A DNA stretch of 64,000 nt from Pyrrhosoma nymphula. Lineage: Eukaryota > Arthropoda > Insecta > Odonata > Coenagrionidae. The stretch is taken from positions 133,535,422 to 133,599,421 of the forward strand of contig OY754329.1 of assembly GCA_963573305.1 (NCBI GenBank). The letters run 5' to 3'. The position numbers and the translations under genes were made by a program. The notes beneath the pieces are model-generated. The model was not told the origin of the DNA and searched no databases. It saw only the letters and a program-made list of their open reading frames with translations. Of this stretch, positions 9,833 to 21,355 are shown piece by piece; position 1 is the first letter of the stretch; each line of letters opens with the position of its first letter.

Positions 9833-11967
9833 GAATGAATGAATGAATAATTTATTAATTGTCCTGGGGATATACCCCTTTAGAACAAAAGCAATTAAGA
9901 TTTACATTTTTTGAGCAACAAAAAGAGAAAAATCAACAATTTGGACAGTAACATAATGAAAAAATTAAATATAAATTAATACAGTTTTGACAATGCTGAA
10001 AGCAATGTATTATGGAAATCATGCCGTATAACAAATTCATCTGCATAAATTTTTAAAGTTAACAACAGAAAAACAGCACCTAAATAATATTATTAAATAT
10101 GCAAAAACAACTACTACAAGCAATTACAACAATATGAAAAATAATAACAACATTTAGTGGTCAGAAAGTAACATATTATAATATTTCATCTTAATACTAG
10201 CAACAGAAGAACAATTTTTAATGTTTTTGGGCAGGGTGTTCCAGAGATGACACGCAGTGACCAAGAAAGAATTTTGGTACTTCGTTGTGCGATGACTAGG
10301 AAAGTAAAGATACTCAGGATCACATCTAGTGCACATATCCCTAGTGGAAGGTTTTACGGAAAACATGTCGAATAAATATTCAGGGGATTTTTCTTGAAAT
10401 AAACAAAAAAGTAGAACCCGAGGAAATATTTCCTTCGGGTTTTAACATCGAGCCATCTAAGTTTATTGTAGTAGGGGGTCATGTGGACATCTCTGCGAAG
10501 TTTAAAAATAAACCTAATGCATGAATTTAGTGCACGGTGTAGTGTGGTGTTATCTTCTTCATTTAAGTCGTTGTAAATAGACAACAGTAATCAATAACGG
10601 GGAAAACCAACGATGAAATGAGCATTTTCCTAGTGTCTTGAGGAAGAAATTTAGAATGCACTTTAAGTTGGTATAGGATGGTGTTGATTTTACGAGAAAT
10701 ATTATTAACGTGATTACTCCAAGACAGACTTGAGCTGATAGTTATCCCAAGATTTCTAACTGAGTCAGAGTAGGGAATGAAGGTGCCATCAACACAGACT
10801 TGAGATATATTTCCATGATGGAAGCGATTTTTGATCTTGGGGCTGCCAATAATTATTGCTTTGGTCTTATTTGTGTTTAGAACAAAGTTATTTTGCAGGG
10901 ACCAAGCAGAAATGGCTTTTATATCCTCATTAACTTTTTTGACAGCGTCGGCAATTTCACTGGGGAAAAAGTGACGATATATCTGCAGATCGTCTGCGTA
11001 AAGCATGTATTTCGTGTGTTTTAAGTTATGTGGAAGGTCATTAACGAAAATAGAAAAGAGCAGGGGGCCAAGTACAGAACCTTGCGGCACGCCACAGCTG
11101 ACTGTGGCCCAGCTGGAAAGATTCCCGCAGGTGTCCCTCACGGCTTGTCGACGGTCAGATAGATAAGAATGAAACCAGTTGAGGACCGAACAGGAGAAAT
11201 TCAACTTCCTCATTTTCTCAAGTAAAAAAGCATGGTCTATCCGATCGAAGGCCTTGCTGAAGTCGAATAGCACGAGTATCGTCACCATTCTCTTGACAAA
11301 CGCACTTCGAATGTCATCGGTGATTTTCAGAAGCGCAGACTGAGTGGAAAATCCGCGACGAAATCCAGATTGAAATGGGTCAAATTTTTTGTTTTGAGAG
11401 AGAAAATAAATAACTTGGGAATGAACAATACGTTCTAATGCTTTGGAGATATTGCATAAGATGGATATCGGTCTGTAATCTGACGGGTTCACTGGATTTT
11501 TAACCTATTTTATTGGTGTTATAAGTGATGATTTCCAGAGGGTAGGGAATTTAGAAGATTGTAGTGAAAAATTAAACTAATCAAGGATTATAGGCATTGT
11601 AACAGGATAGGATGTTCTTAGCATTCTGTATGATATTTCGTCTATCCCGGTGGAGTTAGATTTGGAACGGAAAATAAATTTATTGAGGGTATCGGTATTG
11701 ATAATTTCGAAATAGAAATTTGAGTCGCTGAAAGGAACGACAGTATTAGATGTGGTGACTGAAGTAGGAAGAAAAGAGGTACTGCTTGGACCTGCTTGGG
11801 AGACACTAGAGAAGTAAAGATTGATTTGGTTGACGGTAATATTTTGTGCTAGAGAATTTTGTCGATGACGCACAATACCTAAATTCCTTAGTTCCTTCCA
11901 TGTACGCTTAGAATCTTTAATACCAGAGAGAGCGCTTGCAAAGTATTTTCGTTTAGAGTCATTGATC
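9833..11967 (-). mobile_element. 5'-truncated CR1/Jockey-type LINE nested in repeat B
   Basis: Element of about 2.1 kb, read on the minus strand. Its 3' end is a tetranucleotide (TTCA)n tail at 9833-9848 preceded by a GGGG-TATAT-CCCC hairpin. Its 5' end is truncated inside the sequence upstream of the reverse transcriptase, and no endonuclease remains. A 7-bp target duplication AAGTAAT is present at 9826-9832 and 11968-11974. The uninterrupted paralogue of the flanking repeat at 39.4-39.9 kb confirms both junctions. Decay by stops and frameshifts shows it is inactive. Confidence 0.85.
10154..11967 (-). pseudogene. Reverse transcriptase of the nested LINE (broken)
   Basis: The best block is 10563-11492 (309 codons). 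It shows, in order, SDYRPISILCNISKALE near its start, FDFSKAFDRIDH (residues about 76-87, motif A), GVPQGSVLGPLLF (about 134-146) and YADD (165-168, the catalytic aspartates), followed by the thumb-like NLGITISSSLSWSNH. This is a standard non-LTR reverse transcriptase. Upstream in the same frame, 11577-11967 encodes the pre-RT region. In-frame stops separate it from the RT near 11500-11580. Downstream, 10354-10584 and 10154-10366 continue the C-terminal region in shifted frames, with frameshifts near 10585 and 10388, ending in SFLVTACHLWNTLPKNIK. The catalytic residues are intact but the frame is not, so no functional protein is expected. Clade (CR1/L2/Daphne-like versus Jockey) is inferred from motif style only. 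Confidence 0.85.
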
Positions 11968-12100
11968 AAGTAATCGCATAATTTCGAAATATGTGTCATA
12001 TGCAAAAAGGCTAGGCGTTAAATTAGCATTGATTTGCCAAGAAACCATGTCGGTATGATGCATTATTTTCAATTTTATCTATAGGTATTATTACTGGTAA
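11968..12100 (+). repeat. Dispersed repeat family B, middle part
   Basis: Continues the match to 39700-39830: GTAATCGCATAATTTCGAAA, then TGTCATATGC, GCATTGATTTGCCA and TTTTATCTATAGGTAT. It is cut again near 12100 by the RTE-type tail that follows. Confidence 0.65.
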
Positions 12101-12395
12101 AGACGTAAAGAACCAGACATTATAGGATTAATTGGAAGTAAAAGGCTAAGGTGGCTGTGAAATTTACTAAGAAGTAATGAAAAGACAATGATCAGTAAGG
12201 TACCTATGGAAAGGAAAACCAATTGGAGTACGACCTGTAAGAAGACCCTGAATGCGTTGGAGAGACGAAGTGAAGAAAAATCTAAGGAAGCTTGGGGTAG
12301 ATTTGGAGACGGCAGAAGACCGAAGAATGTGGTGGCAGTAAGTTGGTGAGGCCAAAAACCAACTTGGTTACCAATGGCCAGAGTAGGTAAGTATG
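12101..12395 (+). pseudogene. RTE-type LINE C-terminal tail, inserted in repeat B
   Basis: Translation from about 12205 gives GVRPVRRP-stop-MRWRDEV, then KNLRKLGVDLETAEDRRMWW, a stop, and EAKNQLGYQWPE before a stop. This is the typical extreme C-terminus of RTE-like endonuclease/reverse transcriptases (RPRGRP..RW.D.V...L...G.....A.DR..WR...EA). Two internal stops break it. It ends in GTAAGTATGAGTG. Repeat B resumes directly after it, so this is a second insertion into the same host repeat. Confidence 0.75.
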
Positions 12396-12480
12396 AGTGA
12401 AGACACGTATTAAAAGTTTCACGAAAATCTGTGCGCAAACAACAATTGCTCCAACCACCTTAATATTGGACTGAAAAAAC
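12396..12480 (+). repeat. Dispersed repeat family B, right end
   Basis: TTTCACGAAAATCTGTGCGC then AACAACAATTGCTCCAACCA matches TTTCACGCAAATCTGTGCAA then CAAAAATCACTCCAACCA at 39842-39882, in the expected order after the two insertions. Confidence 0.65.
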
Positions 12481-12952
12481 CTCTTGAGACGCACGGTAGG
12501 GGACGCTAGAAGGCGGAAGGTGAATCGGGAAGGAGGAGGTTGGAAGAGCGTGTCTCGGTGAGAGAAGGCGAGGCTTTGGATTCGAGGAATTCGGTGGGAT
12601 GGATGAGAGAGAGAGAGAGAGGGAAAGGACGCTTTTGGTCGTCGCGTCTCCCGAGATGTGTGCCTGTCCGTTTGAGGTGACCGCGAGGTGACCGTCTCCG
12701 CCGCCAGACAGACAAGACGAGCTCAGAGCCATTGCCGCGTCCACGCTCTCTGGGGACGGCCTCACGGCCCTACGGTCGCGCGGACTCGGGTGTCTACGTG
12801 CGCGGATGCTTCTGCCAAAGACACCGACGGGACGGGGTGTCGTTCTCCTCTCGAGACGGAGCAAGAGGCCAAGCATAACCGTAGTGTGTAACCGCCAGGA
12901 ATGCGCCGTGGACAGCGATGCCCAGTGGCTGACTGACCCCAAGGCCAATCCC
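12480..12952. other. CpG-rich patch with (GA)n
   Basis: Sharp GC rise. A short (GA)n lies at 12605-12622. A 162-codon open frame on the minus strand (12460-12948) is rich in serine, proline and arginine with no domain. It overlaps repeat B at its end and is most likely spurious. It may be a promoter-type island, unproven. Confidence 0.3.
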
Positions 12953-13032
12953 GTGCCGGCCGTGGTAGCCAGGTTTTTTGACGTGACGGCCTGGGAACCC
13001 TAAGGTCACGGGTTTGAACCCCGTCTTCGGCA
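12953..13032 (+). mobile_element. tRNA-derived SINE head
   Basis: A-box-like TGGTAGCCAGG at about 12963 and B-box-like GGGTTTGAACCCC at about 13010, with ends (GTGCCGGC at 12953 and CTTCGGCAT at about 13024) able to pair as an acceptor stem. The stretch between the boxes is irregular for a working tRNA, so a SINE head or tRNA pseudogene is more likely. The body downstream of 13032 was not matched to another copy. Confidence 0.5.
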
Positions 13033-14880
13033 TTAATTATATGATGACTCCAAGCTTAACTTGCCGGAAGAACAAAGGACATATACCATGAATTAACGTG
13101 CTGGTAGAAAAGATTTGGAAAGAAGAGATTGAGGGAAGTAAAGGAGTTGGCTTGGGAAAGCCTCTTCAGGTCCGGCGTCCTTTAAAGTGAACATTATTTT
13201 AATAATACACATCTACCGCCAAAATAAAAGGCTTATTTCTGTTCTCCATGTTGTGTCATTGACTCCAAATTTTAATGCGGCCCCTGGAAGCTTGTAGATA
13301 TTTTATCCTATGTTAGTTTGATGCATTAATAGTGAAAGTCAATAATTATTGCTATTGACCACAAAAAAATTCTCTGGACTCAGGAGGATAGGGAAGACTG
13401 AAAAGTTGTGGTACTGCAATCTTGAAAACAATCTCAATCGAACAACTGATAATTATGCTTATGGGCATAGACTAGATTGTGCTATATAATTTTAGAAGTT
13501 GGAGCAACTAAAACCAACTGCCGATTTACCTAGGTTTAGATGATGACACGCGCAGTCTTTGATATGCTTTCGGTAACATGCCCCGTGAAATTTTTCGAGA
13601 GAAAAATATCATCATTCTTCAGTAGAGCCAATGCTGTTCGAGATAGGAAACGACCATTGTGTGTTAAAAGCTTTGATGACTCGAATTCATAATTCTCGAT
13701 GACCTACGTAATTTTGTTATACATTCACGAGGAAAAGAGGAACCACTTGTCTTGGGCTTATACTCTGATGGGCCTCATTTCCTTGGCATTAGTGCAAGGA
13801 AAAGGATAAATCTTTGGCAAGTAAAGAAATTGGTTGCCGTAGCTCATAGTGGAGCGTCCTCGTCTAGCCAAGATCAACAATGGCTTTGCATGGTACACAG
13901 AAATTACAATTAATAGGAAAAATTGCTGAAAAATAATGTCTTCTTTGATAGCGGATAATTAACGCTTTCCCAATGTTAATTTCACGTTTTACAGCCCATT
14001 ACTGGATATTGAGATGTGCAAGAAACACTCTCAAGGTTATGGGCATCAAATCGTTTTTTATTCAAAATTTATGGGGGTATGTCTTACGCAGTTTTGCGAG
14101 CTGTTTTTGCCATTTATTGGTTGAACCATTTTGTTAATTATTAGATTGAAAAAATACAGCGAATGAAAGAGAATGATCTTGAGATTTCGAACGAGTTACA
14201 TTGTTGAATACGAATCAGTACATCGTCCATTGTGTAAGACAATAAAAAGATGGAATCCTTTTCGAGGCAAGCGTTACCGAAATTAAACTTATCTCCTCCT
14301 TTCCCGCATCTGTGCTACTTTAAAAAATCCCCTTTGCCTTCAAATCACCAATAAAGATACACAAGTGGAATTCAAATTAATCCTCTTCATTATTTTATGC
14401 TAAGTGCGGGAATTGATGATCTACTTTGATCATCTGAAGTGGGCCGCAATCGCCATCTGCTCCAGATATTCAATATTTTGTTTTCACGTTATAAATTACG
14501 AAAAGAGAATGATTCGTAAGAAGATTATTATTACAGTTTCCTGATTATACAGAAGGATGTGCATCTCTTTCTGAGAGACGAAACACGTAGTTTGTCACTT
14601 TGTAGGAATCGCGGTTTTAATGCCACAAGTTCGGGTAAAGCATGCGACCATTAGCTTTGATCGATAGCGCTTAATTCCTTAAGAGCAGACCCGAACCTAA
14701 ATCTGAAATCTCTGTAGGAACGTCTAATCATTCTCCTGGAAGTAATCAATTCGAAAGTAATTTAAGTCTCAATTAAGGCAACATTAAGATGCAACTCTCC
14801 TTTTGACTCTGATTTATGTTTCCCCTAAGTTGCGCTCCCTTGTAAACTTCGGAGCTCGGAGCTTTTGCGATCTTTTCAGG
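13033..14880. other. Non-coding stretch
   Basis: AT-rich, long and free of credible reading frames. No second copy of anything here was noticed elsewhere in the window. Confidence 0.35.
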
Positions 14881-15330
14881 CGATCAGTTGCCGGCCATTC
14901 TATATATATGTAAGCCTCCCTCCTTTCCTCCCTCTTGCCACTTCATTCCTCTCCTCGAGGCTTTCCATCTCCGCGGATTCATTAGTCGACACAACGCCGT
15001 CTCTCGTGTGCGGAATGGATTTCTTGTTGGTCATTTAATGGCGGCGTAAAGGGCCATTGATCTTTCCTCCACCATAACCACCCTCCACTTCGCCGTCCCA
15101 GCTTCACCCGAGAGAGCGCCTCTGCTCCCATCTTGAAGTTCGCTGATACCGCTTCCCCTCCGGTATCTTAATTGGATGCCTGGCATTCCTTTGGGGCGTA
15201 TTTGGTACGGAGGCGATCGTTCGGGATGAATAGAGAACGCCTTACCGGTGGCGCGCGCGCACTCACGAGGGAGTCTTAGCTACGTCTTGGAAGCTCTCCT
15301 GTCGCGGAAGAAAATCGCGCTTAGAAAATC
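14881..15330. promoter_or_regulatory. GC-richer block after a TATATATA element
   Basis: CTATATATATG at about 14901 is followed by pyrimidine-rich and then CpG-containing sequence (ATGGCGGCGTAAAGGGCC near 15039, GGCGCGCGCGCAC near 15251). The layout could suit a promoter and leader, or a conserved non-coding element. There is no coding or splice evidence. Confidence 0.2.
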
Positions 15331-17499
15331 ATTCTTCCTCTCGACGGTGTGGCGTGATGTCGTAGTCTCCCGATCGGAGCTCGTTTCGTATCATGATCGT
15401 TTTTTTTCCTCGCCTCTCCGCTGATTTTTATTTTTTATTTTTACGTCGATACAGATCGTAGGTCTCTGATATCGCCGTGTCGTAATTGACCGACTTTAAA
15501 AGGGCTGCTGCTGCTTTGAATCTGTGGTTTCGCATGCTCTAGAAGCAAAAAAAAATTATATGTTGCCTCGGAATGATTTAATAGTTGTACCTACATACAA
15601 TCTCACTTTCGTACTCGTGAGTTTTAAACTGCTGCACTGCGTATGACATTCGCGAGTTATATTTCTATCCTTCTCCGTCTCACTATTTGTAAGCGAAGGT
15701 GGGTGGTTATGAATAGGCGGTGATCGGGGTTGGTGCAATTGCTGGAGGCCTTGAAGCGGCCGGTTCCCGTGACTGGGTTGTGGGTGATTGGGAAACAGCG
15801 GAGACGTCCGTGGGAGGGAAGAGTTACATTTTACTCCCTGGAGAAGAAGAAGCTACAAATTCATTAGCTGCCTCATCGTGGTGCGAGTCACTTTAGAAGT
15901 ACTCTCGTGAGCATCCAAATGAGTTGTAACAAAAGCGTGGTGTTTGGGATAACATAAGCGCTTGAATAAATCCAGTATTACTCTTTGATTTTCGTTAATA
16001 TGCAAACTGATAAAATAATGCTTTTATTACTTAGCTGGTCTAAGGGTGGACTCAGCATGATTCTGATGCTATGTTAAGCATAAGCATGTTATGGATTACT
16101 TCTAGTTAATCTGTATCTAATATGACAGCTGAAATCTCAGTTTGTGCAACTGAGCATCTTAGTGCTGCATTTTACCTCGAAAATTGCTATTCCCACAAGG
16201 TTTTCATTGTGAGTAGCTATAATTAATGTCTTTACTTGCTCGAGATGTTAAATTATGCTTGTAATTTGAGTGGTGTTTGTATTAGGTTCGATTTCTCATC
16301 ACATTTAAAACTACATGAATGCAACGTGTTTAAAAATAGGTGGCTCCTATTTCTTAGTGTGTCTAAAATACACAGTAGATACTGCAAAACACCCACTTGG
16401 ATCTCATGGACGCCATTTCACTAGCCATTCATATTTATTTTTGGTATAAGTGTTTTTACGAGTGCATTGCAGATTAAAGTGATATGGAGAAGTGCGCTAC
16501 TTAGCTATCTCCTTTAAATTTCTGTGTCAACGGAAAAATATTTTTTGCCGTGTTTGTGGATTTTTTCCTCCACATCTTAACGCCCCTTTAGTGAATTATG
16601 TTACTGTGTAACAGGGATCCTGGCAAGGATGATTATCGTGGCCACACACTCGCCTACCCTTTAATCTTTTACTTTTTTTCCTGTAAATCCCGCGTTGCTC
16701 TGGTTACGACAGGAGGGAGTGTTGGATTATATCATCTTTTGGAACACTTGCTACCTCATTCTTCTCCACAGCTTTATTATGTTAACGAAATTTAACCAAA
16801 AACCCTCTCGTTTTTCACCTTATTTTTCTTGCGAATGTGTGAGAAGCCTTAGAGAAGGTACCAAGGAGGGTTCTTTCAGAAGGATGAGGACTAACTCCGG
16901 GCTCGCCGTTTAGAAAAAGGAGTGAGGTGGAAAAAATTGATGCGGGCTCGCAGTATAGCCCTGCTCTCAAGGGTCCTGGAAACGTCCTATATCTCCTTCG
17001 CGCGCTTACGGATGTACATTTTTTACCGCGAACCTCTGTTACGAATAATCTTGGAACTCCTTCGGCTGCTTCCATCCTTCATCCCCACTCTTATGGCGCA
17101 GCTGAGGGTGTGGAGGCAATGAAGATAGGCGACCGTAGTCGTTTCAAAAACTCAATACGGATATTACTATATTATCATTTCCTAAACCGGAGTACCAGTG
17201 CCAATTGACACCAATGTATTTTTAAACGTAATTCCATTCTTCAAAAAAGTAAGCGCAAAGTTATTCTCGTTTCAAAAGATGTGTATTTACAAAAAATAAA
17301 TCAACAGAGAGAAAGTATCTGGAACATCTAAAATTGAGAAATATATCCCTGAACAAAAAAAATTCTTTACATTGTGTAAAATAAAACTAATTACTTTAAA
17401 AACATTAGTGTTACATGAGCAACGAGCACTAATGCATGAATGCCGGAAAGAAATATCACTGGTGCATCGGTATTCATAATTTCGGAGCTTAGTCAAATT
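15331..17499. other. Non-coding stretch
   Basis: Mostly AT-rich. Open frames of 60-93 codons around 16600-17200 overlap on both strands and match nothing I recognise. Confidence 0.35.
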
Positions 17500-17565
17500 T
17501 ACATCGACGTATTACTTACCCTGCAAGCCACCGCAGGGGCGTGTGGCAGATAGTGTCAGGAAACA
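17500..17565 (+). repeat. Dispersed repeat family A, copy 4 (short)
   Basis: ACATCGACGTATTACTTACC then CTGCAAGCCACCGCAGGGG and CGTGTGGCAGATAG. Only the leader and core survive. Confidence 0.6.
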
Positions 17566-17920
17566 AGCCAATTTAAATTGAATAAGGAATTGAAAGAGAG
17601 AAGAGACGAAAGTGAACTGAATGTTAACGAAGTGTTTTCATGTTTTCCTCTGTTTTTTGTTGTTTTCGTCACTAATGTTGCGTGGAAAGAATGAATTTTT
17701 GTATCTATCATGCAGTGTAGCTCTCTTATTTTTTCGCCTCGATCAGTTCTGTTATGTGGATTTAAAACGATATCCTTTGTGTCACCCTAAAATCGTCGCG
17801 TGATCTGAATTTTTTCAAGTAACCTTAGCTTATAATATAATGATGTTCCAATAACTTAGTATTGCTTAAAAATAAAGAATAATCCAAATTGTCAATAAAA
17901 AGGGGGATATAGTTTCCTAT

Positions 17921-18038
17921 GCATGCATTTCGGTCATCCAGGTGACTATCGACTTGGAAAATCTAAATATGGTAATCACGTTTTGGCGATATTTAATGCC
18001 TCCCTTTCGATGGTCTCCTGAATGACCGAAACACGCAT
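17921..18038. repeat. Inverted repeat around a 54-bp spacer
   Basis: The left arm 17921-17952 and right arm 18007-18038 are inverted complements with 22 of the inner 25 positions matching (right-arm sense: TCGATGGTCTCCTGAATGAC then CGAAA). The right arm has the CTGA...CGAAAC order seen in Penelope-like ends, but without a proper CTGANGA box. Class undetermined. Confidence 0.55.
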
Positions 18039-18211
18039 AAGCGTCAAAGTTCCTCTGTTGTATTGACGATTTGGATCGATCTTTTATTTAAATTTCTTGT
18101 CAGTCGCTCTCTTCTTGAATATCGTAGTATTGCCATAGAGTAATGGAAGAATTACTCTATATTGTATTACCTACTAACATTTACCTTGAGAGATTCAATA
18201 GAGATTATATA

Positions 18212-18420
18212 ACTACATCTACAAAATCCCCTGCCAGCCACCTCAAGGGTGTGTGGCAGGGGGTGATTAGTCACCAACATGCATTACACTATGCCTTAAC
18301 GTTAGTGTAACTACGACTATTGATGAATTAGCATAAATCGCTAGTTGTTGTAACGAGGCGAAGCCTCACAAACATGCACTACACTTCAGATATACCACCA
18401 ATGGTAGAGGGACCGTACGT
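18212..18420 (+). repeat. Dispersed repeat family A, copy 5 (CACCAACATG subfamily)
   Basis: AACTACATCTACAAAATCCC then CTGCCAGCCACC and GTGTGGCAGGGGGTGATTAG, TCACCAACATGCATTACAC. After the core it differs from copies 1 and 6 and instead matches copy 7 at 60041. A second CACAAACATGCACTACAC motif occurs inside at about 18367. Confidence 0.65.
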
Positions 18421-18760
18421 ATTTATGTATTTTGCAACTACATAAATGGACAGAGATTCAAGAGTTATGCTGAAAAAATGCACGGCGTGCTGTAAGTACT
18501 ATATAGCAGAAAAGGATATAAGTATTAGGGAGTACTAGTACTACTAAAGTACACTACTACACTCCCTATCGACAAGCCTAGTTAAAAGTCTCATTGGTAG
18601 CGTTCCCTTATCGTTCGCGGGAAAAATGACATTTAAAATCTGTCCGTTCTGCAGTCTAAGTAGTTCCCTAATTTTATTATCATTTATAATCGTTATTAAA
18701 AATATTCTGTATAAAAGAGAACCTGGAGAATAGGGAGGAGGAAGGAAGTGAAGGATGAGA

Positions 18761-18846
18761 TAGAGGAGGAACTAAGGGTAAGAGGAAATAAAAAGAAGGT
18801 AGAGGAGGAACTAAGGGTAAGAGGAAATAAAAAGGAGGTAGAGGGA
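18761..18846. repeat. 39-bp tandem repeat, about 2.2 copies
   Basis: TAGAGGAGGAACTAAGGGTA... recurs with a 39-bp period (18761-18799, 18800-18838, then a partial third). The first two copies are nearly identical and purine-rich. Confidence 0.9.
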
Positions 18847-20165
18847 GTGAGTGAATGGGGAGGGGGAGGGTGGTGGGCGTCGTAAAGGATTTGAGACACG
18901 TACGGCGTATCGATCATCCTCTTATTGTGGTCCTCCGGTGGTGCCTGCAGATGATGTGCCCTCTTTCGGCCCGCTTGCTCCCTCACCCTCCATCCACTCC
19001 GCTTATTCCGTCTCACTCTCTCTTACTATTCTATCTGCCTTCTCATTCTCAGCGCAACCCCTCGTTCTTCGGCCCACTAGAGATTAGCATCGATTGCCTT
19101 CAATGTAGAATCATGCTGGTCATTGGTCGATACTTTATATTTACGCCATCGTTTCTTTGTCACCGAAGTTTTTTTATTATCTCTCTACGTAACTTTCTTC
19201 GATGGCTCCCTTCTCTCCATGTTTAGTTTCAACCATCTTTATGTCGTCCAACCTTGGCGCTTATGTTTCGGGGGAAACAGGGTAATGGAATGGAAAGGAT
19301 GGATGCTTTGGTGTTAAGAAAGAAGGTAGGGAGTATGCATGCCAAGCTAAAGATTGAAATTTTCCTAGGCACTGGTGGACTTTGGCTATAAGTATGTGTA
19401 ACTGAATAGTTTCTCTGGAGTCCATCCATATCTATTTGCAAAATTTGAGTACTGTCTATCTAACAAGAATCGTATAAAAAATGTAATTTGCAGGTATGTC
19501 TACTTGGCCGCATGGAACTTAATGCGAAAACTCATCATTTGATAATGATGCTATATTGATTATTTATAAATGCATGTATTACTTATTTATGAATGTACAA
19601 ATAGTATTGGTAATTAGTGCATTCATAAACTGTAGTTCATTCTTGCGCAGATTAGTTTAGATATTCAAATTAAATCTATGTGCATAAGTTCATGACGTTG
19701 GGAACTTCTGCGATCTAGTATATTTTCTCTTAATTGATTTTTTCCAAATTATTAGAAGAACGGTCAGTTTTTATGTCAGTGGAAGTTATTCGATACGATG
19801 TATTTATTAATGTTTTGTTTAGATATTCTTCCAACCAGCCGTTCCAGATTTTCTTCGGCTATGATTGAAAACCTTGGTCTTAAATTAATGCGTAGCAGGG
19901 AGGTTAAGAGGAATGATCAATCAAGGAGTCCTCTACATTTCACATCACTCCGGAAAATACTGTTCACTGCCTTAGCATTAGAAATGGGGTGTCTTCAGAT
20001 GCATCTGGCCTCCAGCAATGAGGTTTCTTCATTAGTCAGGCTATGGGAGCTGTTGAACTGTCTCATTGGTTCTTTTTATCACGTTTTTATTAGTTAGGTT
20101 TCCGTCATGTCTGTCTGTCCGGGTGGAATATTGCAACCGAGTTTAAACTAACTTCCCGATCAGAT
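18847..20165. other. Non-coding stretch
   Basis: Pyrimidine-rich around 18960-19060, AT-rich elsewhere. Open frames of about 100 codons (18855-19226, 19798-20097) have no recognisable domains. Confidence 0.3.
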
Positions 20166-20580
20166 AGAGACTTGAAATTTTAACCATAGCTCAAAAATGA
20201 ATGACAATGCAATATTTGCTATATATTATAACAATTAATTGAATAATTAATTGTTTAAAAATTTACAATTAATAAATTAACATATTTCCTGATGTGCTAG
20301 TAGAGGATTGTAATTTAACCATAGCTCAGAAGTGGATGACAATGCAATGTTAGCTACATGTTATGAAAATTAATTAATTAATTAACTATTAATTAATTAA
20401 CAAATTTCCTGATGTGCTTGGAGAGGCTCGAAACTTTAACCGTCACAACGGAACTGGATGTCAATGCATCATTTGCTATATGCTACAATAATTAATTGAT
20501 TAACTATCAATTAATTAACCATCAATTAATTAACAAATGGCTTGATTTTCTAGTAGAGCCTTGAAACTTTAACCATAGCT
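20166..20580. repeat. Diverged tandem array, units of 120-136 bp
   Basis: Units start at 20166, 20302, 20422 and 20555 (partial), each with AGAG...TTGAAACTTTAACCATAGCT or a close variant. This is followed by GGATGACAATGCAAT, a variable TTAATTAATTAA stretch and TTTCCTGATGTGCT. The length difference lies mainly in the TTAATTAA section. Three full units plus a partial one. Confidence 0.85.
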
Positions 20581-20897
20581 CCGCGCTCTCGGACGACCCT
20601 TGCTGAATGTATTCGTCTCGAACGAAATCATGTGCCATAACGGCCAAGGTGCATAAATAACTATTTCACCACTGTCACACATATTCGGGGTATTACTGAC
20701 CCATGGTATGGTATAAGGTCTGAATATGTGCTCGAGTCTCGCTCGACAGATAATCATACTCAGCCGATAAAGAAGTTCTTCTGGAGATAATTAAGACGGC
20801 GTATAGAGCTGTATACGCCACACGTTTACTAGATCGTATAATCTAACAGTTGATAGTTCCTCATGCGCATGACTCATGGTAATAAGACTAAAAAGCA

Positions 20898-21355
20898 GAA
20901 AATAATTAAATTAAAAAAATTTAATATACCACGTTTTTAAAACGGACTCAAAAGTATAAAATAATTTTTCCTGGGCCCTTCTAAATTTTTGAGGGTGAAT
21001 TATTTTAGTGGCTATGGAGATATTTGTTAGACTTGAAAGGAAAAACGTGGGGCGCAGGCAACCCATAATAATTAAGGAGGAGTAAAGGGACCAGGTGTCG
21101 TTGAGCAAACTCCCACAATTAATATCTACCATTTGCAATGCACTGAAATTGGTTGTGAATTTTTCCGGATTATCTACTTCTATTATCTACTGCCAGCGCC
21201 CCACGTTTTTCTCTTAAAGTCTTACAAATATCTCCATACCCACTAAAAATTCAACCTCAAAAATTTATAAGTGCCCAGGGAAAATTATTTTATACATTGT
21301 AGTCCGTTTTAAAAACGTGGTATATTAAAAAATTATTTTTATTTAATTAATTTTG
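20898..21355. mobile_element. Foldback element with about 155-bp inverted arms
   Basis: Left arm about 20905-21060 and right arm about 21191-21345 are inverted complements over nearly their whole length. Both carry, in inverse order, TTTAATATACCACGTTTTTA, ATAAAATAATTTT, AAATTTTTGAGGTTGAAT-like, ATGGAGATATTTGT and AAAAACGTGGGGCGC. The spacer is about 130 bp. This is typical of a foldback or long-TIR non-autonomous DNA transposon. There is no transposase frame. The outer boundary is fuzzy because the ends are AT-rich. Confidence 0.75.

Noticed and set aside
12460..12948. 162-codon open frame on the minus strand
   Set aside because: CpG-rich, Ser/Pro/Arg-rich, includes a (GA)n-encoded serine/leucine run and part of repeat B. 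Not a credible gene.
14565..14590. CTGAGAGACGAAACACG as a hammerhead-like core
   Set aside because: The CTGANGA spacing is wrong and there is no room for stem II.
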